Below are positions 33,132 to 42,913 of a stretch of 42,913 bases of DNA, piece after piece. The stretch's first letter is position 1, and the number at the start of each line of letters is the position of its first letter. The position numbers and the translations under genes were made by a program. Origin of the DNA: Bacillota bacterium (GTDB lineage: Bacteria; Bacillota; Bacilli; Bu12); NCBI GenBank assembly GCA_014896485.1, contig JADBKH010000014.1, forward strand, positions 1 to 42,913, in the 5' to 3' direction. The notes beneath the pieces were generated by a model. It was not told where the DNA came from. It made no database searches and saw nothing but the letters and a program-made list of their open reading frames with translations.

Positions 33132-34231
33132 CAGCGGTCAACCCCCCCTAAGACAATGTCGATCGCCCCGAGAATCGCGATCATATCCGCAATGTTGACC
33201 CCTTCTGTGATCGCCGGAAAAGCCGCCAGATTGGCAAACTCCGGTGCGCGCCAATGCCAGCGGTAGGGATGGTCTGAGCCGTCTGAGACGATATAGCAGC
33301 CCATATCGCCGCGTGGAGACTCAATGTGGAAGTAGACCTCCCCTTTGGGCGGGCGAATATTGCGCGGCGCCTTTCCCATAAAAGGTCCATCGGGCAGGTT
33401 CCGTATCGCTTGCTTGACGATCCGGATCGACTGCAGCATCTCCTCGATGCGGATGATATAGCGGGCCCAGACATCTCCGGAAGTACGGGTCGGGATCTCA
33501 AAGTCGAATTTTGGATAGAGGCTGTATGGATCCGATTTGCGTACATCATAGCTGTTGCCCGTGCAGCGCAGACAGGCTCCTGAGAGTCCCCATCGCTTGG
33601 CAAACGCCTCGTCATAGACGCCGACATTCTTGACGCGGCTTTGGAAGATCTCATTGCCCGTCACCAAGTTGTTGTATCCTTGGATATTTTTGACCATCTC
33701 ATCCATGAAGTCGTCGACGCGGCGCAACCACTCTTGTGTGGCGTCCCGCTTGACGCCGCCAATACGCATATACGAGTACGTCAACCGGGCGCCTGAAATC
33801 TCCTCGAGCAGATCGAGGATCACTTGCCTGTCTTTGAAAGCGTACAGAAAGGGCGACATGGCCCCCAAATCGAGCAGGAACGTACCCCACCAGACCAGAT
33901 GGCTCGCGATGCGGTTGAGTTCCATCACAATGATGCGGATGTACTCGGCGTGTTCCGGGATCTCCAGACCCAACAGTTTCTCAACAGCACCGACATGACA
34001 GTAGTTGTTGAGCATGGCAGAGAGGTAGTCCATGCGGTCGGTATACGGAATGATCTGTGGATAAGTCTTCCACTCTGCAATTTTCTCGGTACCGCGATGC
34101 AGATAGCCGATCACGGGATCGACATGGACCACACGCTCCCCGTCGATGGTCACCATGGCGCGAAAAACACCGTGCGTCGAAGGATGCTGCGGGCCCAAGC
34201 TGAAGGTGAGTTCTTCCGTACGCAGCGCCAA
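33131..34231 (-). CDS. nuoD: NADH-quinone oxidoreductase subunit D
   Basis: 49-kDa-type subunit that lines the quinone-binding site together with NuoB; evolutionarily related to NiFe hydrogenase large subunits, with the hydrogenase Cys ligands lost. The 366-residue sequence begins with FSLGPQHPSTHGVFRAM, and its HPSTH motif holds the quinone-site His. The family ending VNIADMIAILGAIDIVLGGVDR is intact. The TTG at 34231 follows GAGAGGGGGG by seven bases. It is separate from nuoC, not fused as in E. coli. Confidence 0.96.
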   Translation of the reverse strand: MALRTEELTFSLGPQHPSTHGVFRAMVTIDGERVVHVDPVIGYLHRGTEKIAEWKTYPQIIPYTDRMDYLSAMLNNYCHVGAVEKLLGLEIPEHAEYIRIIVMELNRIASHLVWWGTFLLDLGAMSPFLYAFKDRQVILDLLEEISGARLTYSYMRIGGVKRDATQEWLRRVDDFMDEMVKNIQGYNNLVTGNEIFQSRVKNVGVYDEAFAKRWGLSGACLRCTGNSYDVRKSDPYSLYPKFDFEIPTRTSGDVWARYIIRIEEMLQSIRIVKQAIRNLPDGPFMGKAPRNIRPPKGEVYFHIESPRGDMGCYIVSDGSDHPYRWHWRAPEFANLAAFPAITEGVNIADMIAILGAIDIVLGGVDR

Positions 34232-34246
34232 AAGGAGCCCCCCTCT

Positions 34247-35026
34247 CTAATCGATATAGTCGTACGCCTTACGCAGTGGGTGTCCTTCCCAGTCTTCGGG
34301 CAAAAGAAGCCGCCGCAGATCCGGATGGCCCTCAAAGTAGATCCCCATCAGGTCATAGGCTTCTCTTTCCGGCCAACCTGCTGCCTCCCAGATGCCTGTG
34401 ACACTCGGCACGCGCGGATTATCACTGTCGAGATGGCTCACCTTCAGCGTCAGATGATGGGTCGGATACTCATAGGACTGCAGCAGATAGACTGTCTCCA
34501 AATAGGAACGCCAGTCCACCGCAGTCATGGTGGTCAAGAAATCAAACCGAAACCGCTCGTCATCGCGAAGCTTTTCCGCGATACGCAGCAGCTGATCGGC
34601 CTGCACGGTCACCACCGGCGTCCCCCACTGATTTTCGACTGCCTCCACCCCTTCCCCCAAGAGGCGCTTCAGTTCCTCAAGGTCGATCCAGGTTGGAACT
34701 TGGGGGGCGGCTGCGCCGCGCGGGGCCGGACGTGCACCACCGGCGGGGCGGGCGCTTCCTGCGGCAGCAGGTTGTTTTTCCCCCTCCTTGGCAGGTGGAG
34801 AGGTGGGGGTTGTCGGACTGGTACTGCTCTCTGGCAAACGCCCCGAACGCTGTTGGCTTGCCTCACGAGCAGCTTCGGGAGTGGGCGCGCTCTCTGGATG
34901 CGGAGCACCGGCCGGCGCTTGCGCGTCCCCTACAGCCTCGCCGGCCGGGGGACGCTCTGAGGGCTTCTCTTCTCGTTTTGTATCGCTGCTTTCGTCGTGC
35001 TCGTTGGTGTGCTGTTCGTCATCCAT
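34247..35026 (-). CDS. nuoC: NADH-quinone oxidoreductase subunit C with long disordered N-terminus
   Basis: 30-kDa-type peripheral subunit. The folded part starts only at about residue 110 ([21 protein letters not shown]) and ends with the family signature [36 protein letters not shown]. Before it lie about 110 residues rich in Pro, Ala, Glu and Ser (for example [19 protein letters not shown]), which look disordered. I chose ATG 35026, nine bases after the nuoB stop, with GAGGTAGGG upstream; ATG 35062 lies inside nuoB. Such low-complexity tails occur in some Firmicutes NuoC, and their role is unknown. Confidence 0.93.
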   Translation of the reverse strand: MDDEQHTNEHDESSDTKREEKPSERPPAGEAVGDAQAPAGAPHPESAPTPEAAREASQQRSGRLPESSTSPTTPTSPPAKEGEKQPAAAGSARPAGGARPAPRGAAAPQVPTWIDLEELKRLLGEGVEAVENQWGTPVVTVQADQLLRIAEKLRDDERFRFDFLTTMTAVDWRSYLETVYLLQSYEYPTHHLTLKVSHLDSDNPRVPSVTGIWEAAGWPEREAYDLMGIYFEGHPDLRRLLLPEDWEGHPLRKAYDYID

Positions 35027-35034
35027 GGAGATCC

Positions 35035-35598
35035 CTACCTCTTCACGCGCTTGCGTAGCCAATCGGGCATGCTTTCATCCATGATCTTCTCCTGCAACTT
35101 CATCACACCGTACATCAGCGCTTCCGGTCGAGGCGGACACCCTGGCACATAAATGTCGACAGGGACAATCTGATCGACCCCCTTGAGCACCGAGTAAGCC
35201 TCGTAGTAGGGTCCACCGCAGGTCGAACAGCTGCCCATCGAGATGACCCATTTCGGGGCGGGCATCTGATCATAGAGACGGCGCAGAAGGGGAGCCATCT
35301 TTTTCGTTACGGTACCTGAGACGATCATCAGATCGGCCTGCCTGGGACTGGGCCGAAAGATCACCCCAAAGCGGTCGAAGTCGTGATGTGCCCCGCCGAC
35401 GGCCATCATTTCAATGGCACAACAGGCCAACCCGAAGGTCAGCGGCCAAATCGAATGGGCTCGTCCCCATCCGGTCACAGCATCGATGGTCGTCAAAAAG
35501 ACATTCTTGTGCAGCGTTTGTTCTTCTTCGGTCATCAGTGACGGTACCTCTCGTACCTCCACCGCTGTCCCTGCTCCCGGGCGTTGTTCTACTGCCAC
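35035..35598 (-). CDS. nuoB: NADH-quinone oxidoreductase subunit B (cluster N2)
   Basis: Carries the terminal 4Fe-4S cluster N2 that hands electrons to quinone. Ligands are visible: Cys59-Cys60 ([10 protein letters not shown]), Cys124 (MGSCSTCGG) and Cys154 ([10 protein letters not shown]). The 187-residue product begins at GTG 35598, overlapping the nuoA end by ten bases. The extra N-terminal 20 residues are not conserved; ATG at about residue 22 (MTEEEQ) is an alternative start. Confidence 0.96.
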   Translation of the reverse strand: MAVEQRPGAGTAVEVREVPSLMTEEEQTLHKNVFLTTIDAVTGWGRAHSIWPLTFGLACCAIEMMAVGGAHHDFDRFGVIFRPSPRQADLMIVSGTVTKKMAPLLRRLYDQMPAPKWVISMGSCSTCGGPYYEAYSVLKGVDQIVPVDIYVPGCPPRPEALMYGVMKLQEKIMDESMPDWLRKRVKR

Positions 35599-35960
35599 CG
35601 CAACACCTTCTTCTTCCAGGCGTAGGCCAACCCGACGCCCAACATTGCCAAAAAGATAAAGGCCTCGATGAGCCCAAACAAGTGCAATCGGTTAAAGGCA
35701 ACGGCCCATGGAAAGAGAAAGACAGTCTCGACGTCAAACAGGACAAACATCAATGCGAAAAGATAGTAGCGAACGTTGAAACGAACCTCTTTTGCTTCAA
35801 CGATGTCGATCGCGCCGCTCTCATACGGCGTCTTTTTCGCCGCTGACGGCTGATGGGGTCGAAAGAGACTGCCGAGGCCAAGCAAACCAAAGGCCAGCGC
35901 TACACCCAACACGAGAAAGAGGACGACAACAAGCCAAGAGTGCCAATAAACCGCGGGCAT
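35589..35960 (-). CDS. nuoA: NADH-quinone oxidoreductase subunit A
   Basis: Three-helix membrane subunit, 123 residues, first gene of the nuo operon. The conserved loop is [45 protein letters not shown], where YESG and the D/E residues face the quinone chamber. ATG 35960 follows AAAGGAC. An extended -10 promoter lies about 45 bases upstream. Confidence 0.95.
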   Translation of the reverse strand: MPAVYWHSWLVVVLFLVLGVALAFGLLGLGSLFRPHQPSAAKKTPYESGAIDIVEAKEVRFNVRYYLFALMFVLFDVETVFLFPWAVAFNRLHLFGLIEAFIFLAMLGVGLAYAWKKKVLRWQ

Positions 35961-36004
35961 TTCATGCGTCCTTTCTGTGGTCGCAATACTGCCATCCTGC
36001 AGGC

Positions 36005-36028
36005 ATTATACCACTGCCTCTGGTAATC
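36005..36028 (-). promoter_or_regulatory. Extended -10 promoter of the nuo operon with overlapping palindrome
   Basis: On the minus strand TGG-TATAAT (36013-36005) is a perfect extended -10; no good -35 is seen. ATTACCA (36027-36021 region) and TGGTAtAAT form an imperfect inverted repeat across the -10, so a repressor could cover it. Transcription would start about 40 bases before nuoA. Confidence 0.65.
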
Positions 36029-36130
36029 GCCATGATCCAGTTCGCCTCACTGACTGGTACAGGGGGATCGATCGAGGGTCGATCTCTCGCGCAAGCCTTG
36101 CTGCGTTTTTTCTATGTACGCAGCGACGAG

Positions 36131-36168
36131 CCAAAAAAGAGTACAGCTACCCAAAAAGAGTAATACAG
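36131..36168. repeat. Direct repeat in the nuo-atp gap
   Basis: CCAAAAAAGAGTACAG (36131-36146) and CCAAAAAGAGTAATACAG (36151-36168) are imperfect direct copies. They lie between the atp terminator and the nuo promoter, about 120-155 bases upstream of the -10. A binding site for a regulator is possible; no known motif (Rex, ResD) fits. Confidence 0.5.
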
Positions 36169-36190
36169 ATGTGTCTCCTCTGTTTTTTCT

Positions 36191-36222
36191 TTAACAAAGA
36201 TGGCGGGCAAGCGCCCGCCATC
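36191..36222 (-). terminator. Intrinsic terminator of the atp operon
   Basis: A perfect ten-base-pair stem (36222-36213 with 36208-36199) around a four-base loop, followed on the minus strand by TTTGTT. It begins 19 bases after the atpC stop. Confidence 0.88.
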
Positions 36223-36240
36223 CAACTGCACCCACGCGCC

Positions 36241-36654
36241 CTAGGCGCTGTGGTGCTGTGCCCCGGCGACGCGCAAACGCACTTCTGCCCGCTGCAGGGC
36301 ACGTTGCGCCTCTGCGCGTGCCGCTTCATCGGCCTCTGGACTGCGCAGCGTTTCTTGCGCCCGCTCGTAGGCTTCTTGGGCACGCGCAACATCGATTTCG
36401 TTAGGTTGTTCGGCTGTCTCGGCCAATACGATCAGCCGCTCACCGTCGACTTCGAGGAAGCCCCCGTGAACCGCCAGCTCATCGTTGCCTTCCTCTTTGA
36501 TCACACGCAGCGGCGCGATCCGCAACTCGGTCACCAGTGGCACGTGGTGAGGCAAAATTCCCAGCTCGCCCACCACCCCCCGGGCAATCACCATCTTTGC
36601 ATCCGCACGGTAGACCGGCCGATCCGGTGTGACCACTTCAACGCGCAGGCTCAT
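36241..36654 (-). CDS. atpC: ATP synthase epsilon subunit
   Basis: Central-stalk subunit of F1 that regulates rotation. The 137-residue protein has the N-terminal beta-barrel (VEVVTPDRPVYRADAKMVIARGVVGELGILPHHVPLVTEL; VHGGFLEVDGERLIVLAETAE) and a C-terminal helical hairpin rich in Ala, Arg, Glu that can act as an inhibitory arm. Last gene of the operon, 12 bases after atpD; the ribosome site (GGGGTGG) is modest. Confidence 0.95.
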   Translation of the reverse strand: MSLRVEVVTPDRPVYRADAKMVIARGVVGELGILPHHVPLVTELRIAPLRVIKEEGNDELAVHGGFLEVDGERLIVLAETAEQPNEIDVARAQEAYERAQETLRSPEADEAARAEAQRALQRAEVRLRVAGAQHHSA

Positions 36655-36666
36655 CTGTCCACCCCG

Positions 36667-38103
<1,437 letters not shown>

Positions 38104-38982
38104 TCACTGCTGCATTGCACGCAGGGCCTCCGCACCACCGGAAATCTCGACAATCTGCGTGGTGATGGCGGCTTGACGGGCTTTGTTGTATTGCAGCTGT
38201 AGCTGTTCAATCAACTCTTGGGCATTGTCTGTGGCATTTTTCATGGCGACCATTCGCGCTGCCTGCTCACTCGCCTTGGCCTCCAGTACCGCATTGAAGA
38301 TCAACGTCCGGGCGTAGCGCGGCAACAGAGCAGCAAGCACCTCTTCGGCCGAAGGTTCGTAGAGGATTTCTGCCTTTGGCCCATGGCCTCCCTGCTGTTG
38401 GGGCAAGTCGGTCAGCGGAAGCAGCGGCTGGATCGTCGGCCGTTGTACCAATGTGTTGACAAATTTGCTGTAGACCAGATAGAGGGCATCGTAGGCGTGA
38501 TCCAAAAAAAGCTGGACAGCCTGCTCCGCGATCTCACTCACATCGTGAAAACTCGGATAATCCGGCAAGTCGACCACGGTGGAGACCGGCTCCATGCCAC
38601 GATGACGAAGGAACTCAACACCCTTTTTCCCGACCACGAAGACAACCGGATCCTGTAGATCACGTGCGCGCACGTCGTTTAGAAAAGCCGTCGATAGGTT
38701 GGCGTTGTAGGCACCGGCCAACCCTTGGTCGGAAGTGATCAGCAAGTACCCCACCCGCTCAACCTCTCGCGGTGTCAAAAGTGGATCGGAAAGGCCTTGG
38801 GTACGCTGTGTGATGGTCGAAATGACCGCCGTCATCTCATCGGTGTAAGGTCGCGAGGCAGTGGCACGCTCCTGGCTGCGATGCAGTTTGGCAGAAGCAA
38901 CCATCTGCATGGCCCGAGTGATCTGTTGCGTATTCTGCACGCTGCGGATGCGCAAGCGCATCTCCCGTGTATTGTTGGCCAA
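38104..38982 (-). CDS. atpG: ATP synthase gamma subunit
   Basis: Rotor shaft of F1. The 292-residue protein has the two terminal helices that form the coiled coil: REMRLRIRSVQNTQQITRAMQMVASAKL at the start and MKNATDNAQELIEQLQLQYNKARQAAITTQIVEISGGAEAL at the end. LLITSDQGLAGAYNANL is the family core signature. The TTG at 38982 follows AGGAGG by eight bases. Confidence 0.96.
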   Translation of the reverse strand: MANNTREMRLRIRSVQNTQQITRAMQMVASAKLHRSQERATASRPYTDEMTAVISTITQRTQGLSDPLLTPREVERVGYLLITSDQGLAGAYNANLSTAFLNDVRARDLQDPVVFVVGKKGVEFLRHRGMEPVSTVVDLPDYPSFHDVSEIAEQAVQLFLDHAYDALYLVYSKFVNTLVQRPTIQPLLPLTDLPQQQGGHGPKAEILYEPSAEEVLAALLPRYARTLIFNAVLEAKASEQAARMVAMKNATDNAQELIEQLQLQYNKARQAAITTQIVEISGGAEALRAMQQ

Positions 38983-38994
38983 TCGACCTGCCTC

Positions 38995-41119
<2,125 letters not shown>

Positions 41120-41131
41120 GATTTGCGCCCC

Positions 41132-41665
41132 TCATCGTCCTATCCCCGCTGCAGGCCCCGCTTCTATCTCACGCAACGCTTCTTCGACCAACCGGCTTTC
41201 GACGTCGGGATCGATCTCTTTCTCGAGCAGTCGGCGCGTCACTTCCATCGTCAGTGCTGCGACTTGGGCGCGCAGTGCACTTAAAGCCATTTCGCGCTGG
41301 CGGTCGATCTCTTCCTCGGCCTGCCGACGGAGTCGCTCGGCCTCCTGCCGTGCGCGTTCCTGGATCTCTTCACTTTGCGCTTCTGCAATTTTGCGCGCAT
41401 TCTCGATGATGCTGGCCGCTTCGTTGCGTGCCTGGGCCAGCTGAGCTTCGATCTCTTTGAGCCGCTCGTCGGCCAGGCGTGCCTCTTCATCGGCATGGTT
41501 CAGTTGAGCGCTGATATGTTCTTCCCGTTGACGCAACATATTGGTCAACGGTCTCCACAACAGATAGGCCAATCCGCCCGCTAGGATCAGAAAGGCGACC
41601 AGCACGCTAATCATCGTGCCCCATTGGATGCCCAACTGTGCCAACGGACCGGTTGTCTGCGGCAT
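41132..41665 (-). CDS. atpF: ATP synthase b subunit
   Basis: Peripheral stalk of the ATP synthase. 177 residues: one N-terminal membrane helix (about 14-35, TMISVLVAFLILAGGLAYLLW) and a long, charged, heptad-like helix (RQREEHISAQLNHADEEARLADERLKEIEAQL... RRQAEEEIDRQREMALSAL) ending in the delta-binding tail. The ATG follows a strong GAGGAGG. Confidence 0.95.
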   Translation of the reverse strand: MPQTTGPLAQLGIQWGTMISVLVAFLILAGGLAYLLWRPLTNMLRQREEHISAQLNHADEEARLADERLKEIEAQLAQARNEAASIIENARKIAEAQSEEIQERARQEAERLRRQAEEEIDRQREMALSALRAQVAALTMEVTRRLLEKEIDPDVESRLVEEALREIEAGPAAGIGR

Positions 41666-41688
41666 GCGCTTTCCTCCTCGAAAGGCCC

Positions 41689-41955
<267 letters not shown>

Positions 41956-41961
41956 CTATTG

Positions 41962-42717
41962 TTAGCTTTCTTCTGGATTGATTGCATCCCCGATGTACAC
42001 CATCGAAAGCATCATAAAGATAAATGCCTGGATGGCAGCGACAAAGAGGCTGTAGGCCAACCAAATCAGCAACGGGATCCATGAAGCGTAAATGGGCAAT
42101 AGATGGCTGAAAGTAGAGGTCAAGATCTCGCCTGCATAGATATTCCCGTAAAGTCGGAAGGCCAACGTAATCAGCCGTGTAAACAGATCCAAGATGAAAA
42201 TGGGTGCCATGTAGATCACCGGCCCCAACAGACGGCGCAGATAGTGCGGACCGTTGAAGCGAAATCCGTTGACGTGGGACCAGATCCAGGCGACCAGGGC
42301 CAGTGTCACGGTCACACTCAGCGAGGAGGTCGGTGAGTACCACAGGGGCATATCCTCATGGCCCAGACGAATTTGAAGGAACAACCCACAGATGTTGCTC
42401 ACAAAAATAAAGATGAACAATGTGGCCGCCAAGTTGACGAAACGGGCCGCACGCTCACCTTGAATCGCTTGTCCAGTTTGCTCTCGAACAAAGCCAAGCA
42501 GAAACTCCAAGATCACCTGCACTTTGCTTGGATGCAACGGATCGAGCTTTCGGGCGGCCAACGCCGCCAAGACCAACAAGACGACGACGATGATGCCGAC
42601 CATGAAGATCACCGAAATGTTCCAGTCCATGCCGAGCCAATGGACCAGAAACCCTTCTCCGGTCGGCATCCCCGTCATTCTCCATAGATGCGCCAATGCT
42701 GGCTGCTCTTGCGGCAT
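41962..42717 (-). CDS. atpB: ATP synthase a subunit
   Basis: Stator subunit that provides the proton half-channels. 251 residues, five to six helices; the essential Arg is Arg188 in LITLAFRLYGNIYAGEIL, and GFVREQTGQ, NLAATLFIFIFVSNI are conserved. ATG 42717 lies behind AAAGGAGGG. First complete gene of the atp operon; atpE follows after 30 bases. Confidence 0.96.
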   Translation of the reverse strand: MPQEQPALAHLWRMTGMPTGEGFLVHWLGMDWNISVIFMVGIIVVVLLVLAALAARKLDPLHPSKVQVILEFLLGFVREQTGQAIQGERAARFVNLAATLFIFIFVSNICGLFLQIRLGHEDMPLWYSPTSSLSVTVTLALVAWIWSHVNGFRFNGPHYLRRLLGPVIYMAPIFILDLFTRLITLAFRLYGNIYAGEILTSTFSHLLPIYASWIPLLIWLAYSLFVAAIQAFIFMMLSMVYIGDAINPEES

Positions 42718-42741
42718 GGTTCCCTTTCTTCCCTCCTTTGC

Positions 42742-42913
42742 TCACATCTTTGCGTGGGTGCTGTGCGATACCCACAGTGCCACTGGAATCGCCACGACAG
42801 GCCCGACTACAAAGCCCAATAGGAGATAGGCAGCAGCGCGCGGTTCGTAGAGATAGAGGCCGACCGTAACGGCAATCACGCCCAAAAAGCGCAAGAGAGA
42901 ACTGCCCATCAAG
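42742..42913 (-). CDS. AtpI-like small membrane protein, 5' end at or beyond window edge
   Basis: The frame runs to the right edge; from the ATG at 42909 it would be 55 residues (MGSSLLRFLGVIAVTVGLYL...VSHSTHAKM) with two hydrophobic segments, LRFLGVIAVTVGLYLY and AAAYLLLGFVVGPVVAIPVALWV. Position directly before atpB, with 24 bases between, matches AtpI (UncI), the accessory protein linked to c-ring assembly. Known AtpI proteins are longer (about 120-130 residues), so this is probably the C-terminal part; an AtpZ-like two-helix protein is the alternative. The visible sequence does not allow a choice. Confidence 0.55.
   Translation of the reverse strand, partial: LMGSSLLRFLGVIAVTVGLYLYEPRAAAYLLLGFVVGPVVAIPVALWVSHSTHAKM

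Noticed and set aside
36061-36120. Plus-strand hairpin followed by six T near 36100-36115
   Set aside because: The stem is about four base pairs with poor pairing and no plus-strand gene precedes it.

Overview
The window reads as a contiguous chromosomal stretch of a moderately high-GC, endospore-forming member of the Bacilli. The evidence is spoIIID, a spoIIQ-type gene, spoIID and mbl lying in the order known from Bacillus, together with comFA/comFC and a comK-like gene, an F-type ATP synthase operon in Firmicutes order, and many GTG/TTG starts behind strong Shine-Dalgarno sites. An 11-subunit nuo operon next to atp and an isocitrate lyase fit lineages around Alicyclobacillaceae better than Bacillus itself. 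That placement is an inference and no 16S gene is present. Almost everything is on the minus strand; only three genes (4028-5588 and 18614-18964) are on plus.

Region 1 (1-3900) is an amino-sugar operon, nagB > nagR > murQ > murK-like kinase > nagA (cut by the window edge). It would convert GlcNAc and MurNAc from the wall to fructose-6-phosphate, with a NagR-type half-palindrome in front of nagB. Region 2 (4028-7260) holds a TauE/SafE permease, a beta-carbonic anhydrase and isocitrate lyase, separated by two long perfect hairpins. Region 3 (7300-10670) is a competence cluster: a soluble chemoreceptor-signalling-domain protein, a ComK-family protein, ComFA and ComFC, the last three overlapping. 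Region 4 (10770-18461) carries the glutamate synthase large subunit, MetK (apparent CTG start, behind a possible short attenuator) and a phosphohexomutase-fold protein whose catalytic residues are missing.

Region 5 (18614-22751) has a small unknown gene, then fabZ, a NarL-type response regulator, a histidine kinase with almost no extracellular loop, and pgsA, read as one operon pgsA > kinase > regulator > fabZ; mbl lies upstream. Region 6 (23035-25756) is the sporulation block spoIIID, spoIIQ-like, spoIID and a very short YwmB-like gene. Region 7 (25889-35960) is nuoABCDHIJKLMN without nuoEFG, with an extended -10 promoter and a UUCG terminator. Region 8 (36191-42913) is atpBEFHAGDC plus the tail of an upstream AtpI-like membrane protein.

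The most interesting points are the putative lipid-linked intramembrane two-component operon, the comK-like gene embedded between a chemoreceptor-like gene and comFA, the catalytically dead-looking hexomutase, the half-size YwmB, and the metK leader with its CTG start. I saw no CRISPR array, tRNA, rRNA, insertion sequence or phage gene.
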